Shown one piece after another: positions 56,452-64,000 of a DNA stretch of 64,000 bases (position 1 is the stretch's first letter; each line of letters begins with the position of its first letter). The notes under the pieces were generated by a model. It was not told where the DNA came from. It saw only the letters and a list, made by a program, of their open reading frames with translations, and did not search any database. The stretch covers positions 18,935 through 82,934 of the forward strand of contig CACBHP010000004.1 in NCBI GenBank assembly GCA_902539115.1, in the 5' to 3' direction. Position numbers and translations under genes: made by a program. The stretch comes from an uncultured Prochlorococcus sp. Lineage in GTDB: Bacteria; Cyanobacteriota; Cyanobacteriia; PCC-6307; Cyanobiaceae.

Positions 56452-59018
56452 ACAACAATATTCATAATTTTTCCTTTAACAATAATTATTTTTCTTATTT
56501 CCTTATTTTGAGTCCATTTTAATATGTTAGGTCTTTTAAAAGTCAATTCTTTAATTTGATCTTCACTCATATCATTATTAATATTTACTTTGTCTCTAAC
56601 TTTTCCATTTACTTGTATTACTAGTTCATATGAATCTTCCTTTAATGCCTCGGCATTAAAGGAAGGCCAGTGTTCTAAATGCACAGATTTTTTAAATCCT
56701 ATAAGATGCCATATTTCTTCTGCAATATGAGGTGCAAATGGAGCCAATAAAATACAAAATGTTTTTAAAGCCTCAATTTTTAAATTATTGTTTACGTCAT
56801 TAATGGAATTTGATAATGAATTATAAAACTTCATTAGTTCTGAAATCGCAGTATTAAATTGATTATTTAATATGTCATTCGAAATTTCTTTTATGGCTAT
56901 ATTCATTGACTTTAATAAACTTTTTTCTTTATCTGGATAGGAATTATATTTACTATTAATATCTCTTGCACAATTTATATAAAGCTTCCAAATCCTGCTT
57001 AAAAATCTAAATTGTCCTTCAACATCTGTATCTCCCCATTCCAAATCTTTTTCTGGTGGTGCTTTAAATAATATAAACATTCTTGCTGTATCTGCTCCAT
57101 ATTTTTTAATTACTGATTCAGGGTCTATTCCATTATATTTTGACTTAGACATCTTCTCAAAAAGAACTTCGAGTTTAGAATTATCAATTGGATCTGTTGG
57201 ATTTGATAGGTCAGTAATATCGGAAGGAGAAACATATTTACCAGTTTTATTGTTTTTATAGGCTGCGGCCTGAACCATTCCCTGCGTTAATAGTTTTTTA
57301 AATGGTTCATCAATTTCAAATAATTTATTATCCCGCAAAGCTTTAGTGAAAAATCTTGCATATAACAAATGCAATATTGCATGCTCAACTCCTCCAACAT
57401 ATTGATCTACAGGCAACCACTTATTAATTTCAATCTTTTCAAATGGCTTATTTGAACATTTTGAAGATGGATATCTTAAAAAATACCATGATGAACACAT
57501 AAAAGTGTCCATAGTATCAGTTTCTTTTTTTGCCGCTATTCCACATTTTGGACATGTTGTATTTATCCAATTATTATTATCACCTATAGCATTAATCTTG
57601 TTAGCCGAGATACCTATATCTTTTGGTAATGCAACAGGTAATTCCGATTGGTTTAAAGGAACAGATCCACATTTTTTGCAATTAACGATGGGAATCGGAC
57701 ATCCCCAATATCTTTGTCTAGATATTAACCAATCTCTTAAACGATATTGAATCTTATTTTCGGCCCATCCTTTATTTACGCCATCCTCTGAAATTTTTAA
57801 TTTAGCAATAGTATTTGCTATACCATTGTATTGATTTGAATTAATAAGATATCCATTTTCCACGTAAGCTTCATCAAGCTCTTTAGTTTGTTCGCTTTTA
57901 TCCTTTATTATTGTCTGTTTAATATCAATATTATTTTTCTTAGCAAATTCAAAATCTCTTAGATCATGTGCAGGAACTCCCATAACAGCGCCTGTTCCGT
58001 ATTCATCGAGAACATAACTTGCCACCCAAATAGGAATAGGTTCAGAATTAACTGGATTTATTGCTATTAAGCTAGTTTTTATTCCAATTTTCTCAAGTTC
58101 ATTTTTTTTATTATTTTTTAAATATTGTTTAAGATTTTCTATATTTTGTATGATTTCTTGATCAGAAATATTTTTAATTAATGAATGATTAACAGAAATT
58201 GCTAAATAAGTAACTCCAAATAAAGTATCTGGCCTTGTTGTAAATACAGTTATTTTCGTTTCTGGATTGGTGTTGATATTGAAATTAATATTTGTACCAA
58301 TTGACTTTCCAATCCAATTATCTTGCATTATTTTTACTCTTTCTGGCCAGTTATCTAATTTTTCTAAATCCTTCAATAGCTCATCTGCATAGTTAGTAAT
58401 CCTTAAGAACCATTGCTTTAATAATTTTTTTTCAACTACTGCCCCAGATCTCCAAGATTTACCCTCTGAGTCAACTTGTTCATTAGCTAAAACTGTATTA
58501 TCTATAGGATCCCAATTAACTTCTGATTCCTTTTGATATACAAGACCTGCCTTATATAACTCCAAAAATAGATATTGTGTCCAAATATAATAATTTTCAT
58601 CACAAGTTGCAAATTCCCTATCCCAATCAACTGATAGCCCCAAAAGCTTTAATTGTGACTTCATATGAGAAATATTTTTTTTGGTCCATACACTTGGACT
58701 AATCCCTCTTTCAATCGCAGCATTCTCAGCAGGCAAACCAAAAGCGTCCCATCCCATTGGATGCAAAACAGATTTCCCCTTAAACCTTTGAAACCGAGCT
58801 ATTAAGTCTGTAATAACATAATTCCTAACATGTCCCATATGAAGATTACCTGAAGGGTAGGGAAACATTGATAAGGCATAAAATTTATCGCTATTCTCAG
58901 TTAATTCGTCGGTTTTGTATAAATTGTTTGCTGTCCATATTGACTGCCATTTTTTTTCTATTTCAGATGGATTATATAAATTGGTATCAGTCTCATATTG
59001 TTTATAGGGAGAAATCAC
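56448..59018 (-). CDS. leuS: Leucyl-tRNA synthetase
   Basis: Class I synthetase charging tRNA-Leu. The 856 residues show the HIGH motif as HMGH ([15 protein letters not shown]), the CP1 editing domain with [14 protein letters not shown] and a conserved Asp, the zinc-binding Cys pairs around CKKCGS and CPKCG, KMSKS (KMSKSKYNG), and the anticodon-binding and C-terminal domains. The ATG is the first in frame after the AT-rich 107-base gap shared with dapF. Confidence 0.97.
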   Translation of the reverse strand: MISPYKQYETDTNLYNPSEIEKKWQSIWTANNLYKTDELTENSDKFYALSMFPYPSGNLHMGHVRNYVITDLIARFQRFKGKSVLHPMGWDAFGLPAENAAIERGISPSVWTKKNISHMKSQLKLLGLSVDWDREFATCDENYYIWTQYLFLELYKAGLVYQKESEVNWDPIDNTVLANEQVDSEGKSWRSGAVVEKKLLKQWFLRITNYADELLKDLEKLDNWPERVKIMQDNWIGKSIGTNINFNINTNPETKITVFTTRPDTLFGVTYLAISVNHSLIKNISDQEIIQNIENLKQYLKNNKKNELEKIGIKTSLIAINPVNSEPIPIWVASYVLDEYGTGAVMGVPAHDLRDFEFAKKNNIDIKQTIIKDKSEQTKELDEAYVENGYLINSNQYNGIANTIAKLKISEDGVNKGWAENKIQYRLRDWLISRQRYWGCPIPIVNCKKCGSVPLNQSELPVALPKDIGISANKINAIGDNNNWINTTCPKCGIAAKKETDTMDTFMCSSWYFLRYPSSKCSNKPFEKIEINKWLPVDQYVGGVEHAILHLLYARFFTKALRDNKLFEIDEPFKKLLTQGMVQAAAYKNNKTGKYVSPSDITDLSNPTDPIDNSKLEVLFEKMSKSKYNGIDPESVIKKYGADTARMFILFKAPPEKDLEWGDTDVEGQFRFLSRIWKLYINCARDINSKYNSYPDKEKSLLKSMNIAIKEISNDILNNQFNTAISELMKFYNSLSNSINDVNNNLKIEALKTFCILLAPFAPHIAEEIWHLIGFKKSVHLEHWPSFNAEALKEDSYELVIQVNGKVRDKVNINNDMSEDQIKELTFKRPNILKWTQNKEIRKIIIVKGKIMNIVV

Positions 59019-59125
59019 TTAATTTTTATTTGTTAAATTATTATTTTAATATCCATTGTATAAAATAGAAATAGATTGTTAAAAGGAATAATTTATAATT
59101 AAAATTTAAAATATATTATCTACAA

Positions 59126-59986
59126 ATGAAAAATATAAATTTTGAAAAATATCAAGGTAACGGAAATGATTTTGTAGTAATTGATTCCAGAGGAAATGAT
59201 TTATATAAAAATTACAAGACAAATAAAATATTTGATATAAAAAAAATTTGTAATAGGAAATTTGGTATTGGAGCAGATGGTGTGATTTTTATAGAAGAAC
59301 CTAATGAAGATAACTATGCAAAAATGATAATCTTTAATTCTGATGGTTCTGAAGCACAAATGTGTGGAAATGGAATTAGGTGTTTAGTTGAGTATCTCCA
59401 TGAAAATGATTCAATGAATAATAAAAATATAGAATATAAAATTGAGACTAAAGCAGGTTTAAAAATTGCAAAATATATAAATGATGAAATTACAGTAAAA
59501 ATGGGATTTCCAATATTAAATAGTCAAAATATTCCTACAACAATAGAAAAAAAAATTAATTCAATTCCTTCACATGAATTTATTGATAAAAATTTTAATA
59601 ATATAGGTTATGCCGTAGGAATGGGAAATCCTCATTTAATATTCTTTGTACAAGACATAGAATTAATTGATCTTTCCAGACTTGGACCTATATTTGAAAA
59701 AAATGAATTATTTCCAGAAAAAACTAATGTTCATTTTTGTCAAATCTTAAATAGAGAGAATATCAAAGTTATAGTATGGGAAAGAGGTTCAGGAGCAACC
59801 TTAGCCTGTGGAACAGGTGCTTGTGCTATTCATGTAGCAGCTTATAAATTAGGGCTTTGTAATTCACAAACCTTAGTAACATTACCAGGAGGTAATCTTA
59901 AAATTGATTGGTCAAAAGATGATTGTGAAGTCATGATGACCGGTAATGCTAAAAAGGTTTTCTCAGGATCAATATTAGTAAAATAA
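59126..59986 (+). CDS. dapF: Diaminopimelate epimerase
   Basis: Converts LL- to meso-diaminopimelate for lysine and peptidoglycan. The 286 residues include the conserved KYQGNGNDFVVID start and the two catalytic cysteines: C80 in QMCGNGIRC and C228 in LACGTGACA. Its stop shares one base with the start of the cysteine desulfurase gene, so they are coupled. Confidence 0.96.
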   Translation: MKNINFEKYQGNGNDFVVIDSRGNDLYKNYKTNKIFDIKKICNRKFGIGADGVIFIEEPNEDNYAKMIIFNSDGSEAQMCGNGIRCLVEYLHENDSMNNKNIEYKIETKAGLKIAKYINDEITVKMGFPILNSQNIPTTIEKKINSIPSHEFIDKNFNNIGYAVGMGNPHLIFFVQDIELIDLSRLGPIFEKNELFPEKTNVHFCQILNRENIKVIVWERGSGATLACGTGACAIHVAAYKLGLCNSQTLVTLPGGNLKIDWSKDDCEVMMTGNAKKVFSGSILVK

Positions 59987-61158
59987 TGGAAAATAATTTT
60001 ATCTATTTAGATAATGCATCCACAACTCCATTATCTGAGAATGTTTTAAATATAATAAATTCAACTTACAGGAATTATTGGCAGAACCCATCCTCTACAT
60101 ATGAGCTTGGGATAAAATGCTCTACATATCTTGAAAAAATTAGATCTAAAATTGCTTATATATTTGAAGCACAACCAGAGGATATAATTTTTACATCTGG
60201 CTCTTCGGAATCAACAAATATTGTATTTAATAATATTTATGAGAACTTTAAAAATGCTAGAGTTGTAATTTCGAATGTTGAACATCAAGCAACAACTATT
60301 TGTGCTAATAAACTAAGAAAACTAAATTGGGATATTTACGAATGGAAGGTAAATAATGATGGTATTTTAAATATTTCTAATATCGACAAAATTTTTACCA
60401 ATGAAACTAAACTTGTATCAATTATTTGGGGACAAAGTGAAATTGGGACAATACAACCTGTTCAATTTATAGGTTCCAAATGTGAAGAATTAAATATAAT
60501 GTTTCATTTAGATGGAACTCAAATATTAAGTAATGGAATATTCAGTTGGAAAGATCTTAAATGTGATTTTTTAAGTTTATCTGCTCATAAATTTGGAGGT
60601 CCAAAAGGTATCGGTATTCTTTTAACAAAAGAAAAGTCTAGACAAATTTTAAAAAATAAAGACATATCACTTACTCAGGAATTTTCAATTAGACAAGGTA
60701 CACAAGCTTTGCCATTAATCGCTGGTATGTATGAATCATTTAAGAATATTAAAGGAAAAATAAAATTATATGAATATATAACTGAATTTCCTTCTAACAA
60801 TACTAATAAACTTAAAAATTATTTTTTTCAAAAAATTAAGGATAATAATCATATAAAGATTACGGGTAGTATTTACCATAGGCTTCCCAATCATATTTCG
60901 TTTCTACTGTTAAATAAACTATATGAGCCTATAAGGGCCTATAAGATTGTTAATTTCATGTCAGAAAATAGAATAGCAATAAGTAGTGGAAGTGCTTGTT
61001 CAAGCTCATCTGGGAAACCTAGTTCAACACTTAAAAATATTGGTTTAAAAGATGATGAACTATATTCAAATATTCGTGTTACTTTAGGTTCAATAAACAA
61101 TAAGTCAGAAATAGATAAATTTTTAGAACTTATTCAAATATGTATTGACAAATTTTAA
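59986..61158 (+). CDS. Cysteine desulfurase (NifS/IscS family)
   Basis: A PLP enzyme that takes sulfur from cysteine for Fe-S clusters or thiolation. The 390 residues contain YLDNASTTPLS, NVEHQATT (PLP-stacking His), the Schiff-base lysine K202 in SAHKFGGPKGIGIL, and the active Cys C338 in the SSGSACSSSSGKPS loop. Loop length places it in the IscS/NifS group I class. It overlaps both neighbours by one base. Which sulfur acceptor it serves is unknown. Confidence 0.94.
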   Translation: MENNFIYLDNASTTPLSENVLNIINSTYRNYWQNPSSTYELGIKCSTYLEKIRSKIAYIFEAQPEDIIFTSGSSESTNIVFNNIYENFKNARVVISNVEHQATTICANKLRKLNWDIYEWKVNNDGILNISNIDKIFTNETKLVSIIWGQSEIGTIQPVQFIGSKCEELNIMFHLDGTQILSNGIFSWKDLKCDFLSLSAHKFGGPKGIGILLTKEKSRQILKNKDISLTQEFSIRQGTQALPLIAGMYESFKNIKGKIKLYEYITEFPSNNTNKLKNYFFQKIKDNNHIKITGSIYHRLPNHISFLLLNKLYEPIRAYKIVNFMSENRIAISSGSACSSSSGKPSSTLKNIGLKDDELYSNIRVTLGSINNKSEIDKFLELIQICIDKF

Positions 61159-61784
61159 TGGAAAGTAATTACAGACTACCTAAAGATTTAAATGAATCTC
61201 TTAAGAATATGGAGGATGCAATTATTCCAAGTTTATTAGATTCAAATAAAAGATTTACTATAGAATTTAATTTTGAAGGATTGAAATTTAACAGAATTGG
61301 AATAACTATCTACAAGATTTTATCTAAAAATAATAATGTATTCATAACATTTGCTGATCAAGGTGCTGTGGCTTTGGCTAAAAGAGACTATCCAGATATC
61401 AAAGATAAAATCTTTACTTTTAAATCATTTTACGAATCAAATAATATAAATAATATTAATAGTGCAATGATATCGATACTACCTCAGCCATATGATTTCG
61501 ATTCATTTGAACCTATGTCTGATAATTATGAAGGAACACATTATTCATTAAATCCAAAATTTGAAGATGCCAATATTGGTATAGGAAGTGTTATTAGAGA
61601 GAGACGTAAATACTTTGTCAAAACATGGAAAAATATTTATTTTCTTCAGCCTCTAAATAAAGCTGCTCTTATGCATATTTATCCAAATAACTGGTTGCTT
61701 TTTAAAGAAGAAAACAAAAAATATTTTTTTAAAAAAGAATTTGAAATGAAACCGGATAACGAATCTATTTTTGTAAATTTATAG
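61158..61784 (+). CDS. DUF1995 domain protein
   Basis: A 208-residue soluble protein matching the DUF1995 family of cyanobacteria and chloroplasts, to which plant LPA3 and related proteins for PSII accumulation have been linked. The N-terminal LPKDLNESLKNMEDAI and the later RYFVKTWKNIYFLQPL-like segment (around ERRKYFVKTWKNIYFLQP) are recognisable. No catalytic motif is visible. It overlaps the cysteine desulfurase stop by one base, forming a coupled set with dapF. Confidence 0.82.
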   Translation: MESNYRLPKDLNESLKNMEDAIIPSLLDSNKRFTIEFNFEGLKFNRIGITIYKILSKNNNVFITFADQGAVALAKRDYPDIKDKIFTFKSFYESNNINNINSAMISILPQPYDFDSFEPMSDNYEGTHYSLNPKFEDANIGIGSVIRERRKYFVKTWKNIYFLQPLNKAALMHIYPNNWLLFKEENKKYFFKKEFEMKPDNESIFVNL

Positions 61785-61791
61785 ATTTAAT

Positions 61792-63012
61792 GTGATAAAA
61801 AAAATTTATTCATTTTTCTTAATTGTTCTTGTATTAGTAACATCTCCTATTTTAATAAGATATTTACTAGCAAATCAGAAAATAACTTTTTTAAATAATA
61901 TTTATTTTAATTTCCCTGGAATAATTACTAAAAATAAAAAATGTCCTACTTATGATGCTTTATTGAATCAAACGCTTGATAACTCTTTTAGTGTATCAAT
62001 TATTAATAATAAAGGGGAAATAATTAGTTCCTATAATGATGAAGTTTCAAGGTTGCCAGCATCAAATCAAAAATTATTCTCATCAGCTTATGTTTTAAGC
62101 AAATATAAATTAAATAATAATTTAAAAACTTCATTATTAAAAAAAAATAAAAATAATTATTATTTGCAAGGTCAAGGTGATCCAGACCTTAATTATCAAA
62201 ATATAATCGAACTAATTTCAAATGTTAAAGAAGATAAAATTATTAACTTTAATATTGTAGAAATTGATTCAAAATTATATTGGCCAAACGGTTGGACAAA
62301 TACTGATAAACTTTATGAATATGGTTCTCCAATTACATCTCTTGCAATAGAAAGTAATCACAATAAATATGAAGATATTTATGTATTAAAAAATTTTATT
62401 AAAAACTATTTAATAAATAAATTTCCAAATTCAAAAGTATATATAGATTTTTTTGATTCAGAAAAAACATTTTATTTAAAAGATATTAAAGAGATAAATA
62501 AAATATATTCAACTCCAATTCTTTCATTATTAACTTTAACAAATTCTGAAAGCCATAATTTTACAGCTGAATCTCTTTTTAAAAATGCCTCAAATACATG
62601 GAACGATAATGACTATATAAAATTGAAAAAATGGCTTGAAAATAAAGGCCTCCCAGTAACTAATACATACTTTGCAGATGCTAGTGGATTGTCTAGAAAA
62701 AATAAAATTACAACAAAGTTAGTTGCATTGTTTTTAGATAAAATGAGATACTCTAATGATTTTCAAGCTTATCAATCTTCACTTGCAATTATGGGAATAA
62801 GAGGAACATTAGCTAAAAGATTTGTAAATAGTGAATTATCTGGAAAGTTTTTTGGAAAAACTGGGACTCTTTCAAATGTCTTTGCATTATCTGGCTTTTT
62901 GTATAAAAATGAAGAGCCAATAATTGTAAGCATTATCCAAAATTCTAATAATATTGATAAAGAAAAAACTTTTAAATTATTACGTGATGTTTATTACATG
63001 AAATCTTGCTAG
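61792..63012 (+). CDS. D-alanyl-D-alanine carboxypeptidase (DacB/S13-like)
   Basis: A penicillin-binding peptidase of 406 residues with an N-terminal signal anchor (about 6-24), acting in the periplasm on peptidoglycan. The SxxK motif is S91-N-Q-K94 (LPASNQKLFSS), SxN is in ESHNFTAESLF, and KTG is K356-T-G (FGKTGTLS). The start is GTG at 61792, 8 bases after the DUF1995 stop. It is somewhat shorter than E. coli DacB (477). Converges on coaD. Confidence 0.9.
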   Translation: MIKKIYSFFLIVLVLVTSPILIRYLLANQKITFLNNIYFNFPGIITKNKKCPTYDALLNQTLDNSFSVSIINNKGEIISSYNDEVSRLPASNQKLFSSAYVLSKYKLNNNLKTSLLKKNKNNYYLQGQGDPDLNYQNIIELISNVKEDKIINFNIVEIDSKLYWPNGWTNTDKLYEYGSPITSLAIESNHNKYEDIYVLKNFIKNYLINKFPNSKVYIDFFDSEKTFYLKDIKEINKIYSTPILSLLTLTNSESHNFTAESLFKNASNTWNDNDYIKLKKWLENKGLPVTNTYFADASGLSRKNKITTKLVALFLDKMRYSNDFQAYQSSLAIMGIRGTLAKRFVNSELSGKFFGKTGTLSNVFALSGFLYKNEEPIIVSIIQNSNNIDKEKTFKLLRDVYYMKSC

Positions 63013-63020
63013 TAAAAATA

Positions 63021-63494
63021 TTATTTAAAATATTCTTTCAAATCCCTTTCCACAGAGGGGGGTACCATGTGATTAATTTCACCCCCAAATTTTGCAACTT
63101 CTTTTACTAAAGAACTACTAAGAAAACTATAATTTGTATTAGTCGACAAAAATATAGTTTCAATATCATTATTAAGAGATTTATTTGTATGAGCAATCTG
63201 AAGTTCATACTCAAAATCACTCATTGCTCTTAAGCCTCTAAGAATAAGATTAGCTTTTAGATTATTTGCACAATCAACAGTAAGTCCGGAATAAGAAATA
63301 ACTTCAATATTAGGTAAATGAGAAAGAGAATTTTTTATTTGTATTATTCTTCTTTGAAGATTAAATGTTGGTGTTTTAGAAGTATTTTCTAAAACAGCAA
63401 CTACTAGATTGCCAAATATTTTTTCAGCTCTTTCTATTAAATCAATATGTCCATTTGTTAAAGGATCAAATGTACCTGGATAAAGAATTTTCAT
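63021..63494 (-). CDS. coaD: Phosphopantetheine adenylyltransferase
   Basis: Catalyses the fourth step of coenzyme A synthesis. The 157 residues show the nucleotidyl-transferase HxGH motif as NGHID ([19 protein letters not shown]), the [18 protein letters not shown] segment and the C-terminal [13 protein letters not shown] motif. All are typical of CoaD. It is divergent from the flavin reductase-like gene across 59 bases. Confidence 0.96.
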   Translation of the reverse strand: MKILYPGTFDPLTNGHIDLIERAEKIFGNLVVAVLENTSKTPTFNLQRRIIQIKNSLSHLPNIEVISYSGLTVDCANNLKANLILRGLRAMSDFEYELQIAHTNKSLNNDIETIFLSTNTNYSFLSSSLVKEVAKFGGEINHMVPPSVERDLKEYFK

Positions 63495-63553
63495 GAATTT
63501 ATTATGATCGAATAAGAAATTTAGTTAAAATAAGAATATTAGATAAATCAATT

Positions 63554-64000
63554 ATGACATTAAATCTAGAAGCAAAAAAAATCTTATTAAGAAAAATACC
63601 TCACGGATTGTTTATTTGTGGCGTTAGAGACGAGGATAAAAATGAAGTTAATGGATTTACTGCAAGTTGGGTGACTCAAGGTTCCTTCACCCCCCCATTA
63701 GTTGTAATGGCAGTTAGAGCAGAGGGTTCTAGTCATGAAACAATAAAGTCCACCAATAAGTTCTCATTAAATGTGCTCAAAAGTGATCAAAAGGATCTGG
63801 CAGCTGTTTTCTTTAAACCCCAAAAAGCATTAGGAGGTAGATTTGAATCTGTTGAATTTAATTTAGGTGAGCTAGGATTGCCAATCTTAGTTGATAGTGT
63901 AGGTGGAGTTGAATGTAATGTTGTTGGAAATGTTATTCATGGAGACCATACAGTTTTTGTAGGAGAGGTTAAATTTGCTTATTTGAATAACGATGTTGAC
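63554..64000 (+). CDS. Flavin reductase-like FMN-binding protein (partial)
   Basis: The reading frame is open from ATG 63554 to the window end, 149 codons with no stop, so the gene is cut. The peptide has the flavin-reductase-like split-barrel layout, with VNGFTASWVTQGSFTPPLVVMAVRAE-type sequence (GFTASWVTQ, then FTPPLVVMAV), SLNVLKSDQKDLA and a later VGNVIHGDHTVFVGEV segment. Family members bind FMN and reduce it or other substrates with NAD(P)H. Function in this organism is unknown. Confidence 0.82.
   Translation, partial: MTLNLEAKKILLRKIPHGLFICGVRDEDKNEVNGFTASWVTQGSFTPPLVVMAVRAEGSSHETIKSTNKFSLNVLKSDQKDLAAVFFKPQKALGGRFESVEFNLGELGLPILVDSVGGVECNVVGNVIHGDHTVFVGEVKFAYLNNDVD

Overview
The window looks like a core-genome stretch of a Prochlorococcus chromosome, most likely a high-light-adapted strain. 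The DNA is very AT-rich, genes are short and tightly packed on both strands, no gap between genes exceeds about 215 bases, and neighbouring genes often abut or overlap. Cyanobacterial marker genes are present (psaK, psb28, gun4, PAM68-like, DUF1816, DUF2499, DUF3593, DUF3082, DUF3110, DUF1995, a DnaK3-type chaperone), in arrangements I recognise from marine picocyanobacteria. I see no insertion sequence, prophage, CRISPR array, rRNA operon, integrase or att-like repeat. The only stable RNA gene found is one tRNA-Ser(GGA).

Layout. 1-8 kb: the tail of a mini-RNase III gene, then rlmB, a DUF1816 gene, gatA and dnaE, meeting a leftward block (PAM68-like, rpsO, ruvA, a secreted glycine-zipper protein, an EamA transporter). 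9.4-14.5 kb: dnaG, then a leftward SOS-type cluster (umuD-umuC plus a small HExxH protein) preceded by a LexA-like palindrome, then rlmH and a low-complexity ORF. 14.5-20.4 kb: rightward rsmA, ispE, DUF3082, a 31-residue membrane peptide, pdhB, secD, secF and a 60-residue membrane protein. 20.4-30.4 kb: AI-2E-type permease, psb28, mnmH, gun4, an RsbW-like kinase, a methyltransferase, glnA with an NtcA-type promoter and a strong terminator, a photorespiratory aminotransferase, tadA, a PLP decarboxylase and a 45-residue membrane peptide. 30.4-38.8 kb: mostly leftward GTPase-DUF697, lspA, bioY, a MacB-like permease, pyk, YggT, scpB and ilvA, with a rightward MazG-like gene. 38.9-47.2 kb: dxs, psaK, DUF3593, DUF2499, peroxiredoxin, rpmB, htpG, hisZ, an inositol-monophosphatase-family gene, ferredoxin and tRNA-Ser. 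47.4-54.7 kb: dnaK3-dnaJ, DUF3110, cyclophilin, an extended ribBA, argC and purN. 54.9-64 kb: pgi, leuS, dapF, cysteine desulfurase, DUF1995, a DacB-like peptidase, coaD and the start of a flavin reductase-like gene.

Functionally the window is housekeeping: replication and repair (dnaE, dnaG, ruvA, umuDC, scpB), translation and RNA modification (rlmB, rlmH, rsmA, gatA, leuS, tadA, mnmH, rpsO, rpmB), photosynthesis assembly, nitrogen assimilation, central carbon metabolism, isoprenoid, riboflavin and amino acid synthesis, protein export and folding. No obviously new multi-gene system stands out. The best second-look items are the HExxH gene that appears to share the umuDC operon and its SOS box, two unannotatable membrane micropeptides, the roughly 150-residue C-terminal extension of RibBA, a PLP decarboxylase with an altered lysine motif, and a glutamine synthetase with Phe in place of the adenylylation Tyr. 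Family names come from recognising sequence motifs; no database search was run.
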